7,113 bases of DNA, taken from positions 143,478 through 150,590 of the forward strand of contig NZ_ML142849.1 of the NCBI RefSeq assembly GCF_004138495.1. Reading direction: 5' to 3'. Source of the stretch: Phytoactinopolyspora endophytica. GTDB taxonomy: Bacteria > Actinomycetota > Actinomycetes > Jiangellales > Jiangellaceae. Position 1 is the stretch's first letter. Each line of letters opens with the position of its first letter. The notes below the pieces were generated by a model. That model did not search any database. It had not been told where the DNA came from and saw nothing but the letters and a program-made list of their open reading frames with translations. Position numbers and translations under genes: made by a program. Shown here piece by piece: positions 1-6,111 of this stretch.

Positions 1-1458
1 CAGGACGGCACCTTCTCGGCACCGACAGGTCCTGGGCTCGGAGGCCACCTCGTGCTGGTCCCAGCCGTGGAATTTCTGACCCGGCACCTTGACGGCCCCG
101 GCACGCCGGCGCGTCCGATCACCTACGAGGGCCGCGCGGCGAACTCCTACGATGTCGAGCCACTGCTGCCGTTCGCGGCCCCGAGCGGCGAGATCAAGTT
201 CGCCAGTCCCCTGATCGAGCGGGCCGCCCTGTGCCACGGTCTCAACACGGTCCGTCTCTCCCGCATGACCCTCCTCGTCGACCATCCCGACCTTGGCTCG
301 CCACTGTGCTTCACGCCGAGCAAGTCCGCCTGGACCGGCGTGCCGAGTCACCGGCTCAGCATCGACAAGGAGCTGACCCGGGGCATGCTCGCTGACGCCG
401 ACGTGCCGGTACCGCAGGGACGCGCGTTCCAGCCCGGCCAGGTCGAGGAGGCCGTCCGGTACGCTTCCTCGCTCGGCACCCCGGCCGTCGTCAAGCCCCG
501 TAACGGGATTCACGGAACGGGCGTCTCCACCGACCTGCGCACTGAGGCCGACGTCCGTGCCGCCATCGCGAACCTGGACACCACCGCGTTCGGCGATCGG
601 CCGTTCATCGTCGAGACGTACATCCCCGGAGACGACTACCGGTTGCTCGTCGTCGGCGACCGCGTCGTCTCGGTCGTGCTGAAGAAGCCCGCCTCCGTGG
701 TCGGCGACGGCGCGTCGACGGTCGCGGAGCTGGTGCTGGAGAAGAACCGCTGGCGGCTGGAGAACCCGCACACCCGCGGCTGCCTGCTCGCGTTCAACGA
801 TGAGGCTCAGTCCTGGCTGGGCCGACAGGCGCTGACCCCGCAGAGCGTGCCCGCGGACGGCCAGGCCGTGCGGCTGGGCAGCGCGGGGAACATCGCGGCC
901 GGCGGCGACAGCATCGAGGTCCTCGACGAGACCCATCCCAGCCTGCTCGATCTAGCCGTGCGTGCCGTGCACGCCATACCCGGCCTCGATCACGCCGGCA
1001 TCGACCTCATGGGCGACCACCACAGCGGCGCCGACGGACACCCGGCCGCGGTCATCGAAGTCAACGGCAACCCGGCGACCAGCTTCAACCACTTCCCGTT
1101 GGCCGGCACTCCTCGGGATGTCTCCACTGACCTCGTCCTGCGCAGCTGCACGTTGGCCGGATTCGACCCCGGTGGGCCCAGGCAGCGGCTCTCGGTGCGG
1201 ATCGCTGTCGAGGGCCGGGTGCACAACGTCGGCTACCGCCAATGGTTCGCGCGCCGCGCGGAGACCCGGAACGTGAGCGGCTGGATCCGGAATCTGCCGG
1301 AGGGCGGCGTCGAGGCGGAGATAGCCGGGCCCGCCGGGGACGTCTGGGTGCTCGCCAGCAGCGCCGCCATCGGCCCTCAACGTGCCAGCGTGACGCGGGT
1401 GACCACCACGCACATCCCGGAGCAGCACAGTCCAGGACAATTCGAGATCCGCAAGTGA
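1..1458 (+). CDS. Enolase-like / ATP-grasp ligase / acylphosphatase fusion protein, C-terminal part (5' end outside window)
   Basis: The frame is open from base 1, and the first 29 residues already match the end of the enolase-superfamily domain of the full-length copy in this window (PTGPGLGG, the usual barrel end), so the true start lies upstream. Visible residues, counted from base 1: 1-29 barrel end; about 30-115 pre-ATP-grasp region; about 120-385 ATP-grasp; about 398-485 acylphosphatase. The ATP-grasp part resembles cyanophycin-synthetase-type ligases: DKELTR with Lys123, VVKP with Lys165, GDG at 235-237 followed by an EKN helix, Asp335 in GIDL, and EVN with Glu353 and Asn355 as metal ligands. 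It should form an amide bond through an acyl-phosphate. The acylphosphatase keeps the GRVxxVGYR loop (Arg413) and WIRN (Asn431), 18 residues apart as in the family (Arg23/Asn41), so it looks active. Substrates are unknown. The small gene downstream begins 7 bases after the stop. Confidence 0.9.
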   Translation, partial: QDGTFSAPTGPGLGGHLVLVPAVEFLTRHLDGPGTPARPITYEGRAANSYDVEPLLPFAAPSGEIKFASPLIERAALCHGLNTVRLSRMTLLVDHPDLGSPLCFTPSKSAWTGVPSHRLSIDKELTRGMLADADVPVPQGRAFQPGQVEEAVRYASSLGTPAVVKPRNGIHGTGVSTDLRTEADVRAAIANLDTTAFGDRPFIVETYIPGDDYRLLVVGDRVVSVVLKKPASVVGDGASTVAELVLEKNRWRLENPHTRGCLLAFNDEAQSWLGRQALTPQSVPADGQAVRLGSAGNIAAGGDSIEVLDETHPSLLDLAVRAVHAIPGLDHAGIDLMGDHHSGADGHPAAVIEVNGNPATSFNHFPLAGTPRDVSTDLVLRSCTLAGFDPGGPRQRLSVRIAVEGRVHNVGYRQWFARRAETRNVSGWIRNLPEGGVEAEIAGPAGDVWVLASSAAIGPQRASVTRVTTTHIPEQHSPGQFEIRK

Positions 1459-1465
1459 GCCACAT

Positions 1466-2431
1466 ATGAACGACATGTCTGAGAGCACGGCCGGCATCGA
1501 GCAGTTCATCGCCGACAACGTCCCCCGGCCCGCCCGCCTGACCTCCGCAGTCCTGGAGTTCGCCGCGATCCAGCGGGGCCTGGTGAGCCGGCGGCTGAAC
1601 CGCAACATCCTGCTGGTGGACCTGCCCTCCGGCGACAAGATACCGTTCCGCGGCCTCAACGGCCCGGACAGCAGCGAGCCCGGGCAACAGATGTGCAGCT
1701 GGCCGGACGCGATGCGCGGCCTGTTGCAGACACGCGGTCTGCCGGTAGCGCCGTACTCGACGTTCGAGCCCACCCAGCGCAAACGGGCGTCCCGTTACGC
1801 GGAACGCATCGGGACGCCGGTGACGATCACGCCGGCCCGACGTGCCCCGGGGCCAGGCTCGACGGCGGCCGTAACGGGGTCATCGCAGTTCCGATCCGCC
1901 TGGCGGCGTGCCACGGACGCCTACGAGCGCAACTCCGGTGGACCGGTGCTGGTCGAACAGCATGTCCCCGGGCGGCGGTTCCACGTCCTCGTCGTCGACG
2001 ATCGTGTCGTGGCAGTCACCTGGGTCGACGGCGCGGAGCACATCGGCATGCCCGTGCTCAGCCGTGACGACCCGACCCGCCCGGCCAGCGGGCGGCTCGT
2101 CGACGTCACCGAGCGGACACATCCGCGTCTGCAGCGCCTCGCGATCGACGCAGTGGCTGCCCTGCCCGGCCTGGCGTACGCCGGAGTCGACATCTTCGCG
2201 CCGGACATCGACGACGCGGCCGGGCAAGCCGTCGTCGCACACGTGGACGGCGCACCGCCACCACTGGCCATGTTCCCGACGGATGGTCCGGCTCGTGACA
2301 TCGCGGGGGCCATCCTCGAGCACTACGTACGCAGTCCGCGGTGGAAAGCGGCCAGGGACACGGCGCACGTCCCGCCGCAGTCCACGGGGCAGCAGTCGAG
2401 CGGTTCGGCGGTCGAGCCCCTGCTCACGTGA
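1466..2431 (+). CDS. Stand-alone degenerate ATP-grasp protein, probable pseudoenzyme partner of the upstream fusion
   Basis: This 321-residue protein aligns with the pre-ATP-grasp plus ATP-grasp part of the fusion proteins and, end to end, with the other small protein of the window (shared EQF..DNVP near the N-terminus, LVEQ in the middle, DGAPPPLA..P and PRWKAAR near the C-terminus). Residues needed for ATP-grasp catalysis are replaced. The Lys of DKELTR is Pro, the Lys of VVKP is Thr122, and the Glu-x-Asn metal pair is His259-x-Asp261; only Asp242 remains. About 40 residues holding the GDG segment and EKN helix are missing after VVAVTW. I infer it no longer ligates and acts as a structural or regulatory subunit of the preceding gene product, from which only 7 bases separate it. 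ATG 1466 is chosen because AGTGAG lies just upstream; ATG 1475 is possible but has no ribosome site. The frame is intact, so it does not look like a pseudogene. Confidence 0.85.
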   Translation: MNDMSESTAGIEQFIADNVPRPARLTSAVLEFAAIQRGLVSRRLNRNILLVDLPSGDKIPFRGLNGPDSSEPGQQMCSWPDAMRGLLQTRGLPVAPYSTFEPTQRKRASRYAERIGTPVTITPARRAPGPGSTAAVTGSSQFRSAWRRATDAYERNSGGPVLVEQHVPGRRFHVLVVDDRVVAVTWVDGAEHIGMPVLSRDDPTRPASGRLVDVTERTHPRLQRLAIDAVAALPGLAYAGVDIFAPDIDDAAGQAVVAHVDGAPPPLAMFPTDGPARDIAGAILEHYVRSPRWKAARDTAHVPPQSTGQQSSGSAVEPLLT

Positions 2432-2455
2432 GAGATAGCGCATGTCCGGCATGGG

Positions 2456-2467
2456 TATCGTGATCGA
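2456..2467 (+). promoter_or_regulatory. Possible -10 element for leaderless transcription of the second fusion gene
   Basis: TATCGT (2456-2461) fits the actinobacterial -10 pattern TANNNT and sits 6 bases before ATG 2468. This is the spacing expected when the transcript begins at or next to the start codon. No convincing ribosome site lies before this ATG, and I see no TTGACA-like -35. The gap after the previous gene is only 36 bases, so read-through transcription is equally possible. Confidence 0.35.
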
Positions 2468-4975
2468 ATGCTAGGCAGAAAGACAGCGGTAACGCGCGCC
2501 TCAGCAGTGCAGTTCCGGGTCCCCTCATCGCGTCGGCCCGGTAGCAGAGCACCGTACGTGCACAACACGATCGTCCGGCTGGACGCTCACGACGGTCGCC
2601 GTGACCTCCGGTCCATCGGTGAGTCGATGCCGTACCGCCTTCGTTGCGCCTCTGACACATCGGCGCCCGTGCAGAGCCTGGCGCGCTCCGCACTCGATGA
2701 GCTCGAAGGTGCCACCATCCGCCGCCGGCCCGCCCATGCCCTCACCGACGTCCGGGAGATCCTTGACCGGCTCGCCACGTTAGCTGCCGGCTCGTCCGAT
2801 CCGACCGGCTCGGAACCCCCGTACACCGGAGTGCTGGCCGGTATCGACACCGCTCTGCTGGACCTGGCGGCACGGGCCGCCGATACCTCCATGGCGGCGC
2901 TGCTCGGTGGGCGCAGACGCCCGCTCGTGGTCTGTACGTCCGTGACTCACGTCGGCCGGGAGACAGCACTCGAGGTGACATCGCGCGTCGCCACGGTCAC
3001 AGGTCACGCAGCGCCGACCCTGTTGTGTTTCGGCGAGTGGATCGGGCTGACCGGTGTCGCCAAGCTGATCGAACAGCTCGCGCAGCAGGTAGCCGCCGGC
3101 GCGCTGCCGCCCCACCTGGTTCTGCATGTGCCGGTCGACGCCGACCGCTCCGAGCTCAGCGAAGCGCAGCAACACGCCGACCGGCTGGTACCGCCGGCCG
3201 ATGCGGGTCCGGGGATAGTCCTGATGCCGGACGCCGGCTGCACCGCCGATGCCCGCGACGTCGCCGACCGCGGCGTCCGTGCGGTCAACGTGAACCCGTT
3301 CCAGCTCGGTGGTGCACTATCGGCACTCGACGTGGCCGCAGCGCTCGGCGACGCGGCAAGCCGGCCGCGGATCGGCCTCGTTCCGCCCCGGTTCCTCTCG
3401 GACGTCGGCCTTCGTGCCACGGCCGAGCTCGCGGCCGCGCTACCCCACGTGGACTACTTCTCGCTCCCGGCGCCCGAAACCGGACAGGTACAGCTGGAGC
3501 CGGGCATCGAGCACGACAGACAGGGGCGGCTGCTGCCCGGCGGCGAGCCCGGGATCGGCGGCCATCCCGTACTCGCGCCGGCTGTCCAGCACCTCACCGG
3601 GCAGGTCGCAAGCTCGTCTGCGCGGTCCCGCCCTCCGACCTACGACGGTCTGCCGCTGAACGGGTTCGACATCGCCACCATCGCTCCGTTCTTCTCCGCC
3701 CGTGGCGTACTGATCTCGGCCAGTGCCCTGTTGGAACGCGCCGCACTGGTCCGCGGCCTCGACATCACCCGGTTCTCTCGCGGCCTGTTCTTCGCCGACC
3801 ATCCGGCGCTGGACGCACCTGTGGTGTTCACCCCCAACAACACCGCCTGGTCCGCCGTGCCGCCGTACCGGTTGACCTCGGACAAGGATCTGACCCGCAA
3901 GATCTTGCTGGACAGCGGCGTGCCCGCTCCGCGTGGGGCGGCGTTCGACCACGACCAGGTCGAGCACGCCACCGCCTTCGCCGCTTCGCTCGGCACCCCC
4001 GTCGTGGTCAAGCCGAGAAAGGCCAGCCACGGCGAAGGGGTCTCTACCGACCTGCGTTCCGAGGCACACGTCCGGCACGCGATCGACTCTCTGGCGGCGT
4101 CCGGCTTCGGCGACCGTCCGTTCGTCGTCGAGGAGCACATCCCCGGCAACGACTACCGGTTCCTGGTCGTCGGCGACCGAGTGGTCTCCGTGGTCCTCAA
4201 ACGCCCGGCTTCGGTGACCGGCGACGGCCGTTCCACCGTGGCCGATCTGGTACTGGAGAAGAACCGCTGGCGGTTGCGGAACCCACACACCCGCGGCTGC
4301 CCGCTCGCGTTCGGACCCGACACCATGGCCTGGCTCGCCCGCCATGAGCTGACGACGCAGAGCGTCCCGGCGGCCGGCCGGACCGTCCGGCTGGGCAGCG
4401 CCGGCAACATCGCGACCGGTGGAGAGAGTATCGAGGTGCTCGACCAGACCCATGCCAGCCTGCTGGATCTGGCCGTCCGAGCCGTCCATGTCTTCCCTGG
4501 GCTCGACCATGCGGGCATCGATCTGATGGGTGATCACCGGCTCGGCGTCGACGGGCACCCCACAGCGATCCTCGAGATCAACTCGATGCCCGCCACCAGC
4601 CTCAACCACTTCCCGCTGTTCGGCACACCTCGGGATGTGTCGAGCGACATCGTGCTTCGGGCCTGCGCCCTCGCGGGGTTCCACCCGGACCGCCCGCGCG
4701 ACGAGCTGTCCGTACGCATGCTCGTGCGGGGCCGGGTCCAGCACGCGGAGTATCTGCGGTGGTTCGCCCGGCTGGCCGAGGAGCGCGATGTGGCCGGCCG
4801 TATCCGGCAGCTGCCCTCCGGCGGCGTCGAGGCGGTCATCTCGGGCCCAGCCCTGGACATCTGGGTACTGGTGAACTGCGCGATCGCCGGGCCACCACGC
4901 GCGCTGGTGAACCAGGTGTCGACGACGCACATCGACAGCGTCCGGCCAGTCGATCGATTCGAGGTGCACACGTGA
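2468..4975 (+). CDS. Full-length enolase-like / ATP-grasp ligase / acylphosphatase-like fusion protein (835 aa)
   Basis: Domains in order: residues about 12-375 enolase superfamily, muconate-lactonizing/dipeptide-epimerase type (capping domain, then a barrel with the late NPFQLGG and EPGIGG signatures); about 390-470 pre-ATP-grasp; about 470-735 ATP-grasp; about 748-835 acylphosphatase-like. The ATP-grasp is intact: Lys473, VVKP Lys515, GDG 585-587, Asp685, Glu703-x-Asn705. It should activate a carboxylate as acyl-phosphate and join it to an amine. The enolase part looks inactive. The second-strand KxK region is missing, and sites expected to hold metal ligands or the second Lys read Cys187, His220, Asp255 and Asn276. 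The acylphosphatase part has Leu763 for the catalytic Arg and Gln781 for the Asn, so it is probably inactive too. Residue 105 is a TTA leucine codon. ATG 2468 gives an N-terminus matching that of the third copy to within one residue, and no ribosome site precedes it. The substrate is unknown. Confidence 0.92.
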   Translation: MLGRKTAVTRASAVQFRVPSSRRPGSRAPYVHNTIVRLDAHDGRRDLRSIGESMPYRLRCASDTSAPVQSLARSALDELEGATIRRRPAHALTDVREILDRLATLAAGSSDPTGSEPPYTGVLAGIDTALLDLAARAADTSMAALLGGRRRPLVVCTSVTHVGRETALEVTSRVATVTGHAAPTLLCFGEWIGLTGVAKLIEQLAQQVAAGALPPHLVLHVPVDADRSELSEAQQHADRLVPPADAGPGIVLMPDAGCTADARDVADRGVRAVNVNPFQLGGALSALDVAAALGDAASRPRIGLVPPRFLSDVGLRATAELAAALPHVDYFSLPAPETGQVQLEPGIEHDRQGRLLPGGEPGIGGHPVLAPAVQHLTGQVASSSARSRPPTYDGLPLNGFDIATIAPFFSARGVLISASALLERAALVRGLDITRFSRGLFFADHPALDAPVVFTPNNTAWSAVPPYRLTSDKDLTRKILLDSGVPAPRGAAFDHDQVEHATAFAASLGTPVVVKPRKASHGEGVSTDLRSEAHVRHAIDSLAASGFGDRPFVVEEHIPGNDYRFLVVGDRVVSVVLKRPASVTGDGRSTVADLVLEKNRWRLRNPHTRGCPLAFGPDTMAWLARHELTTQSVPAAGRTVRLGSAGNIATGGESIEVLDQTHASLLDLAVRAVHVFPGLDHAGIDLMGDHRLGVDGHPTAILEINSMPATSLNHFPLFGTPRDVSSDIVLRACALAGFHPDRPRDELSVRMLVRGRVQHAEYLRWFARLAEERDVAGRIRQLPSGGVEAVISGPALDIWVLVNCAIAGPPRALVNQVSTTHIDSVRPVDRFEVHT
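2780..2782 (+). promoter_or_regulatory. In-frame TTA leucine codon (possible bldA-type control point)
   Basis: Leu105 of the full-length fusion protein is encoded by TTA. I found no other in-frame TTA in the five genes. In Streptomyces such rare codons need the bldA tRNA and delay translation to the developmental or secondary-metabolism phase. The codon is certain; the regulatory meaning depends on the host having that system. Confidence 0.45.
4961..4974 (+). promoter_or_regulatory. Ribosome binding site and coupled GTG start of the second small gene
   Basis: GAGG at 4961-4964 lies 7 bases before GTG 4972, inside the last codons of the fusion gene. The stop TGA (4973-4975) overlaps the GTG. 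This layout favours re-initiation by ribosomes finishing the fusion gene, which would keep the two products in a fixed ratio. Confidence 0.65.
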
Positions 4976-6048
4976 GCACACCGAGCCTGCAGCAGTTCGT
5001 GTTCGACAACGTCCCTGGCCGATGCTCGCTGGCGTCGGCCACGATCGAACACGCGCTGCGTGTCCGCGGCCACGATGTCGACCGATACAACAAGACCATC
5101 GTCATGGTGCGGCTCGGTCCGGAGCTGATCGGCTTCGAGAACCTCAGCGGAACGGACTCCAGCCTGGTCGCGCGGTCGGTGCGCACGTACCAGGATGCCC
5201 TGCACGCGTTGCTCACCCGCGGCGGCGTGCCGACTCCCCGGTCGTCGACGTTCGCCTCCGACCAGCAACGCCTGGGGCTGGTCTTCGCGACCGAGGAGAT
5301 CGGGTGGCCGGTGACGATCCGCCCGGCACGGATGGCCTACGGGAAGGGAGTCACCGCAGGGGTGGCCGGAGCCGCCGACTTCAGCGCCGCCTGGGCCAGA
5401 GCTGTCGAGGCTTATGACCGGCCATCTCACCGGCCACCTCACCGACCGACTCCCCGGCGATCGGTCCTGGTCGAGCAGACCGTGGCGGGTGAACGGTTGC
5501 ATGCCTTCGTCGTGGGCGACCGGGTCGTCTCCGTGACGCATCTGACGCCGGCGCACGTCGTCGGTGACGGCACGTCGAGCGTCGCCGACCTGGTCGAGCG
5601 CAAGAACGCCGAGCGAGCCCGCAACCCGGTGCTGTGTCACCACCCGATTCCCGGTGCCGGCGACCGGCTGGATGTGCCGGCGGCCGGGGTACGGGTGGAG
5701 CTCGGCACCAGTGACGAGATCGTCGCCGGTGGCGATCTCGTCGACGCCACCGATCGGACGCCACCGGCCACCGCGGCGCTCGCGGTGCAGGCAGCCACGT
5801 CCATGCCCGGCATGGCACACGGAGCCGTGGACATCGTCGTGACCGGCACCGGGCCCGTCGTGACCCGCATCCACGGCGCACCACCACCGCTCGCATGCTT
5901 CCCGTCCGAGGGGATCCCGCGAGATGTCGCCGGAGCCGTCGTCGACTACTACACAGCCGCCCCGCGTTGGAAGGCGACCCGGAGCCTTCGTCACGGGTCA
6001 GCGCCCGACGACGAGCACCGGATCGAGCCGCTCTTCCAGGGCGTATAG
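4972..6048 (+). CDS. Stand-alone degenerate ATP-grasp protein, second copy (358 aa)
   Basis: This is a paralogue of the small protein at 1466-2431 and of the ATP-grasp half of the fusions. The GTG start at 4972 overlaps the preceding stop (GTGA) and has GAGG 7 bases upstream, so translational coupling to the fusion gene is likely. The N-terminus LQQFVFDNVP aligns with the first small protein, which supports this start; the same frame is open further upstream, but that part lies inside the fusion gene. Active-site changes: Gln replaces the DK lysine, Arg117 replaces the VVKP lysine, and Arg299-x-His301 replaces the Glu-x-Asn metal pair; Asp287 remains. Unlike the first small protein it keeps GDG (198-200) and the ERKN helix, so it has kept the fold more completely. 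A loop near residues 149-160 carries a short RPSH/RPPH/RPTP repeat. I infer a non-catalytic subunit pairing with the active fusion ligase. A changed chemistry not needing canonical metal binding cannot be excluded. Confidence 0.88.
   Translation: MSTPSLQQFVFDNVPGRCSLASATIEHALRVRGHDVDRYNKTIVMVRLGPELIGFENLSGTDSSLVARSVRTYQDALHALLTRGGVPTPRSSTFASDQQRLGLVFATEEIGWPVTIRPARMAYGKGVTAGVAGAADFSAAWARAVEAYDRPSHRPPHRPTPRRSVLVEQTVAGERLHAFVVGDRVVSVTHLTPAHVVGDGTSSVADLVERKNAERARNPVLCHHPIPGAGDRLDVPAAGVRVELGTSDEIVAGGDLVDATDRTPPATAALAVQAATSMPGMAHGAVDIVVTGTGPVVTRIHGAPPPLACFPSEGIPRDVAGAVVDYYTAAPRWKATRSLRHGSAPDDEHRIEPLFQGV
5417..5452 (+). repeat. Three tandem 12-base units inside the second small gene
   Basis: ACCGGCCATCTC, ACCGGCCACCTC and ACCGACCGACTC follow one another without a gap. 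They encode a RPSH-RPPH-RPTP stretch in a loop before LVEQ that is absent from the first small protein and from both fusion ATP-grasp domains. The 12-base unit preserves the reading frame, which suggests expansion by slippage in a tolerant surface loop. Confidence 0.75.
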
Positions 6049-6111
6049 CCGCCGCCGGCGGATCGCTGCAAAGCGGTAGGCGAATCCACACCCCGGCGGT
6101 AAGGTATCGAC
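6049..6111 (+). other. Intergenic gap with a small GNRA-loop hairpin
   Basis: This 63-base gap separates the second module from the third. It holds a 10-base GC palindrome (6052-6061) and a small hairpin at 6062-6077: CGCT pairs with AGCG around a GCAA loop, extended by one G-U and one A-U pair. No T-run follows, so I do not call it a terminator. The end of the gap has the possible -10 box described separately. Confidence 0.3.
6100..6111 (+). promoter_or_regulatory. Possible -10 element for leaderless transcription of the third fusion gene
   Basis: TAAGGT (6100-6105) fits TANNNT and lies 6 bases before GTG 6112, the same spacing as before the second fusion gene. No clear -35 is seen. The same bases contain AAGG (6101-6104), 7 bases before GTG, which could instead serve as a weak ribosome site. 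Confidence 0.35.

Noticed and set aside
52..54. GTG at 52 as the true start of gene 1
   Set aside because: The frame is open and homologous before this point (PTGPGLGG matches the end of the enolase domain in gene 3), so the gene begins upstream of the window.
2940..3020. Frameshift or assembly error as the cause of the missing KxK strand in gene 3
   Set aside because: Homology with gene 5 resumes in the same frame on both sides of the gap, so a clean in-frame deletion fits better.
3025..4347. Arg-rich + strand open frame (440 codons) inside the fusion gene
   Set aside because: Its Arg/Pro/Gly-rich composition is typical of an off-frame reading of a high-GC gene, and it overlaps a strongly supported CDS.
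4759..4971. Upstream in-frame start for the second small gene
   Set aside because: It would add 71 residues encoded inside the fusion's acylphosphatase region with no homology to the first small protein. GTG 4972 has a ribosome site and aligns with the paralogue.
3596..4975. Cyanophycin synthetase
   Set aside because: The ATP-grasp part is similar, but the Mur-ligase-like domain of CphA is absent and an acylphosphatase domain takes its place.
3440..4981. Long antisense open frame (513 codons) opposite the second fusion gene
   Set aside because: The + strand frame has clear domains and active-site motifs. The antisense product matches no family I recognise and is explained by high GC, where stop codons are rare.
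4534..5994. Long antisense open frame (486 codons) opposite the fusion C-terminus and second small gene
   Set aside because: It spans two well-supported + strand genes and their junction and shows no recognisable motif.
6052..6077. Transcription terminator after the second small gene
   Set aside because: The palindrome has no loop and the hairpin stem is only about 6 pairs with one wobble; no T-run follows.
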